DNA from: Astropecten irregularis
Taxonomy: Eukaryota > Echinodermata > Asteroidea > Paxillosida > Astropectinidae
NCBI GenBank assembly: GCA_963971285.1
Contig: OZ020244.1
Coordinates: 19,716,001-19,780,000 of the forward strand
Reading direction: 5' to 3'
DNA: 64,000 nt
Shown here one piece after another: positions 16,044-28,120 of the stretch. Under the pieces are notes generated by a model. It worked only from the letters and a program-made list of their open reading frames with translations, did no database searches and had not been told where the DNA came from. Every line of letters starts with the position of its first letter. Positions within the stretch are counted from its first letter, which is position 1. The position numbers and the translations under genes were made by a program.

Positions 16044-16811
16044 TTAGACCTATAAGTTCATAACAAAACTGTTGACAGATATAAAACAAAAATACTGTCA
16101 TGAAATGGCATATGCTCTATAATGCATTGTATTATCATAAGCGTGTACTAGAAACATATATCACCAAAAAGTTACTAAACAAACTGTGGATTGCAACAAA
16201 TGGAATTATTTTGTATATTTCAAAATGAGGACAGTAAATTGGCTGTTGTAAAGCATAACATTGGATAAGCACAATAAACTACCTGTACATGTAAGTGTTT
16301 GGCAAAAAAGGGTCACCAGCCATATCATATAATTATTCAATTTCATATTTCCAATATACACTGCCCCCCTCCCCCCCAAAATGTTTTTAAAAAATCAGGC
16401 AAAATTTCAAATGCCACTGTGAATTATTTTCCTACTCTTATCAGTGGGTGAAGCGAATTGCACATGCCTTGTTCAAAATAAATGGATGCAAATATAAAAC
16501 ATATTTCTTGAGAACTTAAGGTTTAATAGTGCTATTTGATTTCAACAAAAGATAGAGTGAATATGAATTTTAAATATATACACGTATGTGAATTTAACAC
16601 ACTGATTAAAAATGCTGGATGCGAACAAAATAAGACACTGCTTGTTTTATGACCATTAGGAATGGAAATGAAATTATGTCTCTCATCAGTCATCAATGGC
16701 CCTTACGAAATGAGGTTTGAGGCTAGGCTTGGGATTTATTTTGCTACAGTCATTTTGTGTCCTAACTGAAATTTCGGGCTAAAAAAAAAGATTTTAAAAA
16801 TGTCACTGAAA

Positions 16812-17010
16812 GGTGAACAAAGAAAACTTGACTGGAGCGGGATTCCCTAATAGTCAATTATGTTACTTTGTTCGTTCTAAAGATAATTGACTATTAGGGA
16901 CACCACCAACGTAGGGCTGGATAGCTCAGTTGGTAGAGTGCCTTGTACGTTATTCAGGAGGTCGCCGGTTCGAATCCCACTCAAGTAAATTTTTCTTTGT
17001 TTACCTTTCA
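16812..17010. repeat. Inverted tRNA-like pair, left half truncated
   Basis: The right unit (about 16914-16988, plus) has GGCTGGATAGCTCAGTTGG and a B box GGTTCGAATCCCACT. The left retains only GACTGGAGCGGGATTC. The outer ends AAAGGTGAACAAAGAAAA and TTTTCTTTGTTTACCTTT are inverted repeats. A separate inverted repeat around TAATTGACTATTAGGGA lies between the halves. Confidence 0.65.
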
Positions 17011-18244
17011 ATGACTTACAAATGCAGTCAGTTTCCCTTGTGGTTATTTGATGATTAGATTTGAAATGGTTACATTGGTAATTTGATATGAACATGAAAT
17101 GCATTGCGGAACTTAATTCTATTGAAGAGAGAATTGTCAGTTTAATATGACATACATGTATCAGATTTCACATTGCAACCATGATGTCATACATTATGGT
17201 ATGTACTCATTTGAATGGTCTACATATTTCCAATCATGCCATCAGCATCACACAGACACTTCCAACACCGAGCACCTTGGTCTATCAACTATCAAGAGCA
17301 AATATTTATGTCTATTTTTTTTTTTTTTTTTAAGTATGGGCAGTACATCTTTTAATTAAAAAACAATAATCATTAAAAAAAATTGCCTCAACATAAAAAA
17401 ATTGTCTCAACTTAAAAAATGTTTTGTTGATCTGTCCATGTTTTTTCCATTAATATTTCAGGAAGTATTTTTACATCATAAACAAGAATGTGTGAAATGT
17501 AAGCAAAATGTGCATTTTTTCCATAATCATAATCATATTAATGTTAAATTTTCTTTTCTATTTGATGGCAAACTTGGGTACTGTGCAATATGATTGTAAA
17601 GTACATGTATACATGGTAGTGTTGATATAACTCAAAATATACTCATAATAGGCAAAGCATATGGCTCACATTACATACATATTACACACAAGTAGATTAC
17701 TACTGGTCTATACAGTATTACTTCCAGTTTACGGTATTTCCTTCAAAATCCCAGCATTCTGGGGTTTCCCCCTTCTTCATGTTCTTGACATTGTACAATA
17801 CTTCAAATAGCTACTTGAAGTACCCTCTTGAAATAATTGGAGTAAACAAGCAATGGGCAGTTCCATTTGGGTTGAACAGCAAAGATGTGTTGTAAACGCC
17901 CCTTGTACAGTACATAAGATAGATAGATTTCTGTAGGAGCCTTTATCATGAGTGCACTGTATTCATATCACCATCGATGTTTGTACTGTGAAAGATAATT
18001 AAAAACAACCTAATGGAATTAACCAAATATGTGTAACTCTGAATAAAATGACATCAAAACTTTGTTTCTCCTTGGCATCTATATTTACATACAATTATAG
18101 AGAAACAGTCATTTATAGTTGTGTCGCAGAGTCATATTTTTGTTTTCCAAAGCAAAAGGAAGGTACACTGTGAATGACGTTGCTGTTCTATCTCAGTTCA
18201 CACACTGCATTCACTGGCCAAAAGTAAACTTCTGTCGGTATGAT

Positions 18245-20257
18245 TCACAAATCGGTTGATTCTGAGGCGGCACTGGATCTCCTGTCAGTCATACCTGGCT
18301 GATGAGCATCAGCTGGTGGGTTGTTGCACGGCTCGGGATTACTCAACGTTGGAACAACGTCCAATCTCTCTGCTTCTTCAACAGCCGAGTCTTCAACCTC
18401 AGTTTGATTGCATACACTGCTTCCAGCTACCACACAACCCGTGTCAGGCGACACTTTTAAATTGTCCGTGATTTGAATTCCCTCGATTGGTAAAGGTCCC
18501 TCTTGCTCCAGAAGCTTTACTCCTGAGAGGCAGGGATTTGAACAGGATAGGTCTGCACTAGCATCGTTGTGCCTGCCATGAAGAGGAGTGGTAGGACAGG
18601 AGTGGTGATTGTTTTTGTTCTGATTTCCGGACTTCCTGTCCTCCGGGCTGAGACCATTTCCGATGATGAGAGTTTGTGAGCCAGTGTTATTCCATGGATT
18701 GGTTTGCTGGGTCAGTATCGGTGCCGAGGCTGGTGTGCCTGCATTGTTGCGCATTGAGTTGGGTGGATCAATATTTAATATCAATGCATTTTTGGTGGTG
18801 TTGTCTGCCGGCGTTCTGCTTTTGTCACTGATGCCTGACTCAGGAGCTTTAGTACTGGGTAGTATCAACAGCGGCTCATCGTGGTTGTCCTTGTGAAATG
18901 TGTTTGAGGCTGGCAAATGCAGATTGGCATCCTGGTATGATTCGGAGTCTGAGGGACGAAACCTAACTCCTTGTCCGTGGTCTTTTTTGAAGGCGTTCCA
19001 CTGGACAGAGCCGTCGCCGTTGCTAACAAGCCGGTAGTCGTCGTTCTCTTGCAGTTCGTGGCTCTTCTTGTTGCAGCAGTTTGTGCAGCACATGAACATG
19101 GGTTTCTCAGCCCCGCTGGCGGAGTAGCGGAAGGGCTGAGTGGCCACGAAACTCATGAGGGTGCACATGACCAGCTCGCAGATTCGGAAGGCGAGCTGGT
19201 AACAGGCCCAGGACCAGGGTTCGGGGACCTTTTCTCCCAGCGGACCGTACACCACCAGGATGCCATAGAGCTGCAGCAGGCCAATGGTCACCCCGAAGAA
19301 GGACGCGACGAGAGTGACTTTGATCGCGCTCCCCCAGTTGTTTCTGGGCTTCTTCATGAACGGGGACACTCCGTACATGGACGAAGTGCGTCTGCTCATG
19401 CTCAGTCGGTTGATCTCTCTGAACTGCCGTTCAGACGACTTGTGCAGCCTGCGGAATATGACCAGGTAGCTGATGGACAGGAAGAGGCCCCAGATGAGAA
19501 ACACTCCCTGGCACAGGAGGAGCAAGAGCTGGGCTGAGGTGAACAGGCCAACGGTCACGTCAACCACTATGGAGACGGTAAAGTGAAACGCAATGATTCC
19601 GGCCAGGATCTTAACCTTCTGTATCTTGGGCGACACCAGCCGGGTCTGGGTGGACTGCAACAGTGCGAGGAATAAAATGCTGAATGCCGATGACAGGCAG
19701 GGAAAACCCATACCTAAGAGCATGTAGGCCACCGACAGGGGAAAGATGCTCTTGTAGTTGTAGGCGTCTACAAAGAAATACACGGCACGATCAAGACCCA
19801 TGACCAACATCAACAGGTTCAGAGCTATGAAGTATCCCCGGCTGAGCAAACGGCGAGTCCTGAGTCTGATGAGACTCACTAAGGAATACACAGCCAGCAG
19901 TGCAAACAACGAACCCAGAATGTAGATGTGGACGACCCAGAAGGCTCCGTAGAGTGGCAAGGCATCTTCCCAGTCAGGCACGGGTTCTGCAAATGGGGGA
20001 AGCTCCGGTTTCTCTGTGGAGTCTGGCTCGGAGGTGGGTTCGCCATCTGGTTCCGGCTCTGGTTCCGGTTCATTTTCCGGCTTTGGTTCTGGCTCAGGCT
20101 CAGTTAAAGCACTGGATCCAGTCAGAGATCCATCAACGCTGCTTTTAGTTGTCAGCTCCTCATACTGGCTGACGGCGCCTCGAGTTGATAGAGCACTCGC
20201 TGCGGGGAGGCAACACAAGCTGACCACCAGAACAAGACGCAAGCACAGAGATGCCAT
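18245..20257 (-). CDS. Seven-hydrophobic-segment membrane protein, PRRT3/PRRT4-like
   Basis: A single exon encodes 670 residues. A signal peptide (about 1-22) precedes an extracellular stalk with an EP-repeat (about 53-88). Hydrophobic segments lie at about 103-130, 141-164, 173-200, 215-240, 243-268, 311-337 and 348-372. A cytosolic tail of ~300 residues follows, starting with a Cys cluster (MCCTNCCNKK) and rich in Ser/Asn/Pro. The motifs GYFIALNLLMLVMGLDRA and GFPCLSSAFSILFLALL resemble vertebrate proline-rich transmembrane proteins 3 and 4, whose function is poorly known. The arrangement is GPCR-like, but I see no DRY or NPxxY motif. An acceptor (TATACAG) precedes the ATG by four bases, implying a 5'UTR intron. 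Stop TGA at 18245-18247. Confidence 0.75.
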   Translation of the reverse strand: MASLCLRLVLVVSLCCLPAASALSTRGAVSQYEELTTKSSVDGSLTGSSALTEPEPEPKPENEPEPEPEPDGEPTSEPDSTEKPELPPFAEPVPDWEDALPLYGAFWVVHIYILGSLFALLAVYSLVSLIRLRTRRLLSRGYFIALNLLMLVMGLDRAVYFFVDAYNYKSIFPLSVAYMLLGMGFPCLSSAFSILFLALLQSTQTRLVSPKIQKVKILAGIIAFHFTVSIVVDVTVGLFTSAQLLLLLCQGVFLIWGLFLSISYLVIFRRLHKSSERQFREINRLSMSRRTSSMYGVSPFMKKPRNNWGSAIKVTLVASFFGVTIGLLQLYGILVVYGPLGEKVPEPWSWACYQLAFRICELVMCTLMSFVATQPFRYSASGAEKPMFMCCTNCCNKKSHELQENDDYRLVSNGDGSVQWNAFKKDHGQGVRFRPSDSESYQDANLHLPASNTFHKDNHDEPLLILPSTKAPESGISDKSRTPADNTTKNALILNIDPPNSMRNNAGTPASAPILTQQTNPWNNTGSQTLIIGNGLSPEDRKSGNQNKNNHHSCPTTPLHGRHNDASADLSCSNPCLSGVKLLEQEGPLPIEGIQITDNLKVSPDTGCVVAGSSVCNQTEVEDSAVEEAERLDVVPTLSNPEPCNNPPADAHQPGMTDRRSSAASESTDL

Positions 20258-20530
20258 ATTCGCTGTATAGCAGTTCCAAGATTTGACAGAGGACGCTCAA
20301 CTGTGACCACTATAAATCTTCAGTGCTAGGTTGCTAGTCTCTACAGTGTATAGTTCATTATCTGTAAAGGCAAATAAAACAAAACAAAACACATTATGAG
20401 CTGTATTTAAAGGCAATCAGAGGTGATAATTACACCAAACAGGAAGGAAGACAGGATCCTGTCTTTTATCTGTGATAATTTACATACTTTATGTGATGTA
20501 CACTATACCATACTACACATATACAGAGGT

Positions 20531-20672
20531 AATGGGAGACTTTGGAGAACCGGTCTTGAATCAACAGAGCACGCGCAAACCATGCTTGCGCAATTGTCAG
20601 ATTGTGAGCATGCGCGCGTTGTTTTGCACGTGCGCTGTTGACTTGAAGACCAGTTCTCCAAAGTCTCCCATT
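20531..20672. mobile_element. ~140-bp palindromic MITE, copy 1
   Basis: The left arm AATGGGAGACTTTGGAGAAC and right arm GTTCTCCAAAGTCTCCCATT are reverse complements. The arms continue through CGGTCTTGAA.TCAACAG and reach a GC-rich centre (GCACGCGCAAA / GCATGCGCGCG). The whole element can fold into one long hairpin. Confidence 0.85.
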
Positions 20673-20984
20673 GGTGTGCATACAATAAACAGCAATGTAC
20701 ACACGTTACATATGTAAACATTAAACAGATCCAAATAACATACTTAAATTAACCAGTACTCGGTGACTAATGATTTCTCATGTTAAAAATCAAAATCCAA
20801 TACAAGCACAGTCACAGATCAATCTGTATTAGCTGACAATCAACAGTATCTAGGACCTACACGTTGTACACCAGCACTGAGTAAATAATAATATATCACA
20901 GGCCAATGGTAGGGAAGATATGGAGGTTGAAAATATAAAAAGTCAACTTCCTTTCCATTGTTACAAGCAAAATATGACCAGGAT

Positions 20985-21145
20985 TGGGCTCTTGCAAGGA
21001 GGTCACTTTTCCAAGGCAAGGGAAATTTCTATCGAATCCACTTAAGAGCCAATTGATGTCTACTGGGGAATAAAAAGGTTACCAGAGCCACAGACCAGGG
21101 AAACTGAAGGCATGGCCTCCTGACCTCCGATAAATTCAAGATTTC
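20985..21145. repeat. Dispersed repeat, copy 2
   Basis: It aligns in blocks with 2345-2492: GAGGTCACTTTTCCAAGGC, ACCAGGGAAACTGAAGGCAT, GGCCTCC and TAAATTCAAG. Unit boundaries are not clear. Confidence 0.5.
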
Positions 21146-21294
21146 TCCAATTAATGCCATTCTAGAGTCAGTTCATGCCCAACTGATTTGTGCAACCACA
21201 AAAATGTGTACCTGGTATTTTACTATTCCTTGTGACCCTTTTCTCAATAACCTGTTTTCAAATTACATGTATGCTAAATACAGTCTGAGACCTG

Positions 21295-21444
21295 AGGTCA
21301 ATTTCACCAAACTCTTTGTAATTTACTATAAATCGAAGGACTTTTGATGTATTGAAGCCCTACGTGGGATAGGTCCCCTACGATGGGTTATCCTTCATAA
21401 CTCGAGTTGCGATCGATCGCACGGGACTTCGTGAAATCGACCCC
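21295..21444. mobile_element. MITE, same family as 4608 and 7318
   Basis: GAGGTCAATTTCACCAAACT faces GGGACTTCGTGAAATCGACC. The interior has CCTACGATGGGTTATCCTTC. Confidence 0.7.
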
Positions 21445-23574
21445 AGTGCACATGAATACGTGTTCCCATATAGCATGTGATCTCCCACAATGTCTGGGTC
21501 AAAGTATGCTATTAATTTTAATGGGTTTCTTTGTTCACCTTAATCGTTTTCACTCAGGATTCAATTAATGTCGCCTATGATAGAATTTCAAACATGAAAA
21601 GCACCTTTATACATGTATCATGTTGGGTTTTAAACCAAAATAATTTGCTACATGTGTACTTGAGTTCTCAAGTATGTATGATTGCCTAAATTTTCACCAC
21701 AAGCAATAAATATGGCAATTACTAGTGTAAGTTAAACAAGTGTTTAATGTAACTTTAGAAGTGTCTCTCAAGTGTCGAAACAAGTTCAGCCCACATAAAA
21801 ATTCCCTTAGAATTTAGATTAGGGAAATGAAGGGTTTATGATTAGATCATGAAGGAAACAACAAATTGGTGGTTCCCGCAAAGACTTTCTTTTTCTCTGT
21901 GGTAACATAAAAAACAAAAATGTTTACTTGCTACAGACATGACAGATGGCAATATTTTAGGACCAGAAAAGACAAGTCATTACAATACATCAGTAGCCAT
22001 CATCCTACACAACCTGCACATAAAACAATTAAGTACTGACAGAAATTCACGCAATTGATTAACTGCTTCCGACTGAATGTAGGCATATATAATGTACATT
22101 CACTACTTTTGCCAGGACAAATATGATAGAGAAATACCAGAATATACATTTACATGTAGCTAGAAATCCATAAAAATGTGGTAAGCTGATTTAACAAGAT
22201 GCACAGGTACAGTACAATATGTGCTAGCTGGGTCTGCCATGTGTCCAATCCATGCAACAATTGTATGTGCTATACATAACACTTACTGCCCAGCCTGTAA
22301 CTGACTTATGCAGAACCTATACCCTCGGTTTGCGGCTGGAGGAAGCTCAACATGACGATGCCAACACTCATGAACAATATAATGTAGGCCAGAGACAAAC
22401 TCCCACTATCAACTTCCATGAACCATGTAAAAACCCCAAAATATACAGACCACACATTTTGAAACCATGTGGAAATGTGCTGAAGAAATCAAGGAAGAAA
22501 TCACCGCAATTTGAAACCGGAACTTCCCCACTCAGTAGCATGACTTCCTTTTGTTGTCAAGTTGGTTTCCTTGGTTTTTGACATAAATATACATGTAGGC
22601 CCTACACGTAGGTGCTTTGTCAATTTCTTTTATTAAATGTTATTGAATGCCATTCAACGGCAGTTTTGCACTACCATTTCACGAAAGTCACGGCAATTAC
22701 TGCCATAACATCTTCATTTTGTTTAAACTTCTTTTTGAAGTTAATTACCACCACAAAGCCAGGTAAAAAGGAAGAAGACCAATGTTATGATGTGCAGCAC
22801 CCATCTCCCTCCTTCTCTTCGGCAGACAACTTAACAACAGAACAAAACATTATAATTTCTCTGTTCATGTTGTTAGGATGAGTTCATCAGAATATTAGTG
22901 TTGTGCACAAAATGTACATTATCCTGACAATCTGACATCAGAAGGACTCTAAATGGAAATCATTCAGAAAAAAACCTAAAATCCCCAAATTACCAAAGTT
23001 TGTTTGGGCTTGATTAATTTTAAATTCTGTACATTATTGTACATACAAGACATCACACATATACCTACAAGTGTAGGCACGCCACCTGCCTACCTGTTCA
23101 TTCTTCAAATCAGCCAATTTGAGTCAAAGCATACATTTCAAATAATAACAACAAGTTCCACAGAGAAATCCGCTACAAATAATTGAGACAAATTCACTTT
23201 GGTTATACTGCACCTCATTTTAACACAGATAAATAAATGTGAAATCTAGGTTTGATGTCACACATTCAGAATTTCACAGACGGGACAGTCCATTTTAAAA
23301 ACAGATCCGGTTTCATTTGTTCCTTGTACAATGTACACCTGTACAATGAACTGGTACCAGTACAGTCCTAACATATCCAAGGTACTGGACAAAGACTAGT
23401 AAAGAAAGGACAACAACTAACTCTTCCCTTCAACAAGAAAGCAAACAATTGAAACCTATTGAACTTTGCAAGGTTATACCTGTAGACTTAACAGCTAAGC
23501 CTAAACCCTGATAAGCATACATGTACATGTACTGTTCATGTACATGTACAACTGTAGGTCGATCAACAAGGTTA

Positions 23575-23601
23575 CATGATACATGGAGGAAGGCATGATA
23601 C
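23575..23601. repeat. Micro-insertion 2: 11-bp insert with perfect 8-bp TSD
   Basis: CATGATAC, then ATGGAGGAAGG, then CATGATAC. The insert equals the left arm of the 25-bp palindrome at 13543. Confidence 0.72.
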
Positions 23602-23881
23602 AAGTACAAGCATGACAGGTATTTTATCCTTGATGGTAGGCCTACATGTATGTATGTATGTACACATGTAAACTTATAGTGTTTTAAGACAACAATGATT
23701 TATGATCTACCAGACTACCAGGATGTACAGTACTTGAATCCAGAAATGAGTTCATCCAACCATTGTATAGCTCTATGATCCAACCCACTAGTTTGTACGT
23801 ATGTATACGTGTACATGTGTAGGCCTACATGCAATAAATGACCATAAGGCCTTGTCACACAAGGCTTTTTTTTACAGGGAA

Positions 23882-24011
23882 CAATGTGCCGACTTTTGAG
23901 AACCGGTCTTCAAGTCAACAACAGCGCAGGCGCAAAACAACGCGCGCATGCTCACAATTGCGTGCGTGTGCCTTGTTGACTTGAAGACCGGTTCTCAAAA
24001 GTCTCCCATTG
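23882..24011. mobile_element. ~140-bp palindromic MITE, copy 2
   Basis: CTTTTGAGAACCGGTCTTCA at the left pairs with TTGAAGACCGGTTCTCAAAA at the right. The outermost left bases are mutated (CAATGTGCCG). The centre is rich in CGCGCGC. Confidence 0.8.
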
Positions 24012-24671
24012 GGTGCGACCAAGCACACAACTAGCAAAAGAAAAAGTAAGAAAACTTTGGTAAAAGAGCAATTTAAGGCAATTCTGGCACTGGCAGTCTT
24101 ATAAAGTAGGCCTATTTATATACTGTACCCAGGGAAATTTCAGTGAATGTTGAAAGGTTAACATTATTTCTTCTTGAAGAGGGAAGACTACATAGAACTG
24201 GTTGCCTGTAAATCAACTGCCAGTGCCTTGTGTGATTAAGTGCCTGCTAAAAGTACCTCAAAAGGTCCTACAAAAGATAAGAAAATTAAACTTTATATCC
24301 AAATTTCAAAATCAGTATCATACAAATGTCACAAACGATGTGCATGTTCACCCCGAAGTTGGTACATGGATTGCATTTAATGTTAATGAATATACATGTA
24401 ATGACGCTTCTTGGATCCGTCACATGACTTGCAGTTGAGATAGGCCTGCATTCTCAATTCCCACAGCCCACAAATCGTGAATTTCAAAAGACTCTACACA
24501 GTATAGTGCAGAGCCCATGGACTGCTTAAAAAGTCTGTGTGACAGATTAAAACTGGTGTTTTATGTGGAAGAAAAGGAACTGCATTCAATTTCACAAAGC
24601 ACATCTATAAAGGAATCAATCTTAACTGCTAAGCTAAGGCTGATCATGGAGCTATGGCTCCATGATCTGCA

Positions 24672-24774
24672 GCCGATTTCACGAAACTTTACGCAGTTGC
24701 GTAAGTCCACTTACGCCACGAATTTTGTGGCGTAAGTGGACTTACGCAACTGCGTAAAGTTTCGTGAAATCGGC
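24672..24774. mobile_element. Perfect 48-bp-arm palindrome (hairpin MITE)
   Basis: Arms 24672-24719 and 24727-24774 are exact reverse complements around a 7-base loop (GAATTTT). The outer end GCCGATTTCACGAAAC matches the terminal motif of several other MITEs in the window. The perfect arms suggest recent origin. Confidence 0.9.
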
Positions 24775-27129
24775 CACTGATGTCCCAAAGATACAAATTC
24801 ACTACTGGACTTGCTATTTTTATCAAACTGCGTAGGTGCGTATAGGTGTGAATGGTGCGTGACCAAATCCAGTCAGCTTTAATTAGGGTATGAACCAAAT
24901 AGAAAGTTTGTTATCATACCGGTGGTTGGCAATCTGTCATCCTGCCAAATTATATCATTTATGATTTTATGATGTACTGTATAGGACCCTATAAATCCTT
25001 TGATCTTTCTCCAAGTACATGTACCTGTATAAACCATGTAAATGTATAGACTTACACATTCTATGAAAATCCAGCATTTAACAATGTGTCAATTAGCCCA
25101 ATGCTGAGAAATATGACTTTCCCTTGAATGTAGTTTCTGTATACAGTAGGCCTATATAATATGTCCCACACAACTGACTCTATAAGGCCTAATGAAAACA
25201 ATCAAAACTGTACATAAAGGGGCTCATGTTTCGTCATGTCTGTTGTACATAAAATGTACATAAAATGAAACTTTCATAATGAGTAATGACGTCTTATGAA
25301 TCGTTAAAATCATCAATCAAATTATGGGATTTGCTCCTGACAATGAATTCTGTTCAATAAAGCTCAGGACAATTCAATATATCGATTTATTTATTTACTG
25401 TTTCTATTCACCACAACAAATGAAAAGAAACAAATGATTACAAAAACACAAGGAATGATATGAGTGGAGTTACCTAGCAAAAGCAAATAACGGTACTTAT
25501 TCGAGGCCAGTTTCCTGAAAATTATGTCAATTATTTGTACACGTACAAGTTTAAATTATCTTATTAGTATGATCAGAATTGCTACATGTAGGTATAAGGG
25601 CCTACTGATTTTAATTGTATCAATTCTCTATAACATTTTATGGACTGTATCAATTTCATTATTTTTTTTCCTACAATTAAAGAGCCGATCCAAAACCAAC
25701 TTCTGAATTGTAAATTTAACTAAACCACGAAATGTGCACATAATGCATACAAAATAACCAATGAGGCCATGTGGTAATTTTCATAGACAACTTGGAGGCA
25801 ATCAATTAGGCCTACACTGCATGCTGAAACAAAATTGGCAAAATTAAAGACAACTAGACAATGTGGTTGTGGGAACAACCACTAGGTGTTCGGGGTCTCA
25901 TTTCGTACTGGAACTGTTGTTATGAGAATGTTTGATGGAACGCATGTATGGCATATTGAAATACACTTAAACTGTGTGACTGAGCAAATACTGGTCATGC
26001 TGATTGCACAGTGTATTCGTACAAGTACACTGACTGATAGCGTATAGAAAATCGTGTCACCTTTAAAAAATGTAAAATTGTCAGGGCGATAACTTCCGTT
26101 TAGTTAATCACAAACAACTGAAAATTTACCTGAAAACTGAAAGATAAATGTATTTATTCTGAAAGAATAATTGGAACTGATTGTCTGTAAATTGTATAGT
26201 GTGCCTACATGTACATAATATACAAATAGTCTCAGGCTCACAATGACAATGAGTATTAACATATGCAAAGTACATCTACACTGTACACGTACAGTATACA
26301 GTGCACGTGAACTGTTGTCACAAAAATATACAATAATATACATGAAGGCCTATACCAAACAAAACTCATACCTACATATTATCGATATTGGGTTCCATTC
26401 CAACTGATGAGATTCTCACATTGTGCAGAAATGTTCAAATCATTCACAACTACCGAATACATCTGGCTTCAAGCAGCAATTGTAGCGAAATTACCATACA
26501 ACAGTACTAACAATGTGTGACACAAAGCAAATATAACTGTCCAGTAGTACAGTAGCCAGTCCTGAAGTGAAGGCTATGGCCTTGTAGTCAAATGTCCATG
26601 GCTAATAATGAATCATCTACATATTGATTCCAACACACAACACATGCATGTACACATTATTGTGATAGGAAAAAGGATAAAGGAAGTCTATGAATATGCA
26701 TAAACCACAGAAGGAGAGAACAGCTGCACTATCATTTGACTGAACAATTAGCGACTGGGTGTATACTATATACACTCATGAATAATGCAGATTTAATCTC
26801 AAGGTAATGTTAATGAAGGATGACAAAGCAATACTGAAACCACAGTTTGGGATCACCAGCAAATTACCACTGGCAGTTCATGCCTGAGTGACTATGGAAT
26901 GTACATTGTATTTCGGATGACAACTTAATTATGGAATGGGTTTGTTTGTAAATATGTTGTTCTGTACACTCGATAGGCTTAACATTATAGTGCCACTGAC
27001 CAAAGCACAAGCACAAGAAGATGACACTTAGAGCAAATTAGCTTTTTCAACCTTGCTTGATTGTCTGAAGGTCATTTAAAACCAGCGTACATAAAGTGTT
27101 CATATAATCATAATTCCATGAGACTCTAA

Positions 27130-27879
27130 CCCCCGTTTCAGACAGGCGTTCTAGTGTCGCGCCGAACCAATCAAAAGGCAAGATTTGAATTAAGTACATA
27201 GAAAGTTCGACCTCTGAAATAATTAGGAGCGACCAGGCACGCCTGATGCCGAAAGATCGACAATCTGGGTCGTTCAGAACGACGCTAGAGCGACATCGTT
27301 TCAGACGTCGCTCTATATAGTCTAGTCATGAGCCGAACTCAATGCAAATATATGCAAATGATCAGAAAACTGCAGTGATATCCCACAATGCATACATACA
27401 AAACTTTTTGGCATGAAAATCGTCTGCCGGTCGTACATCATAGGGTGCATTTTCAATAGACCTTTGCCAAGATATACAAAAACAACAAGATTAATAATTT
27501 TAATGGAAAAGTTAAAGATGGGCTAGGCCTAATAGTAAAAAACAAAAAATATGACGGCCACAATGCCAGTCGTGACGGTTGTGTAAAAACGATGACAACA
27601 GTCAAAATCGAAGTACATTATGCTTAATTTCCATTTCCTCCTTGCAACAACCAAGTCGACAACGTACGGTCTGAAACGTAAACAAAACCGCCCAAAAAGT
27701 CTTCTACGGAGCTGTAGCTATGGCCGCAAGTTGTTCGTTTGTTTGTAGGCCTAGTTTTAGGGCTACTCCAATGTATTAAGTTCGCCTGTCTGAAACCAAA
27801 ATCTGAATTGGGTCGACCTAGTGTCGCTCCTAAACTATTGAGTTTGGCGCGACCCTGGCACGCCTGTCTGAAACAGGGG
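27130..27879. mobile_element. Harbinger-like non-autonomous element (TAA TSD)
   Basis: Flanked by TAA at 27127-27129 and 27880-27882. The TIRs CCCCCGTTTCAGACAGGCGT and ACGCCTGTCTGAAACAGGGG are near-perfect inverses, and GTCGCGCC/GGCGCGAC continues them. The 750-bp interior has further GTTTCAGAC and AGCGAC motifs but no transposase frame. Confidence 0.8.
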
Positions 27880-27896
27880 TAAGCAACTTGAATACT

Positions 27897-28120
27897 ATGG
27901 GCCTTTAAAAAATGAGGCATGACTTGAGATTGATTTTGCTACCGCTCTATTTTGTGTCCTACTATAAAATTGAAGGGATTGGGATGCATTGCAAAACTGG
28001 TGCCTATCTTCGGCTATGTCATGTGGCCCAATCCATTCATTTTGTTTCTTTGGCCTCAAACAGAGGTTAAAGTAAATTGCAAGCCCAGCCTCAAGAGCCT
28101 GGTTTCGTAAAAGCCCTATG
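27897..28120. mobile_element. MITE related to 8030-8269
   Basis: GGGCCTTTAAAAAATGAGGC opposes GCCTGGTTTCGTAAAAGCCC. The left ~75 bp (GATTTTGCTAC, ATTTTGTGTCCTA) also matches 16700-16790. It starts within 20 bp of the Harbinger-like element. Confidence 0.55.

Larger units (their letters stand above)
14747..18244. other. Spacer between the long-TIR element and the PRRT-like gene
   Basis: It contains MITEs at 15077-15327 and 15678-16043, a one-sided relative of the 8030 MITE near 16690-16800, and a tRNA-like pair at 16812-17010. The last part includes the presumed 3'UTR of the minus-strand gene ending at 18245. No other gene is visible. Confidence 0.5.

Noticed and set aside
24640..24672. Eighth micro-insertion (GATCATGGAGC...GCTCCATGATC)
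   Set aside because: The palindrome resembles the family start, but the flanks are inverted rather than direct repeats, so no target duplication is visible.
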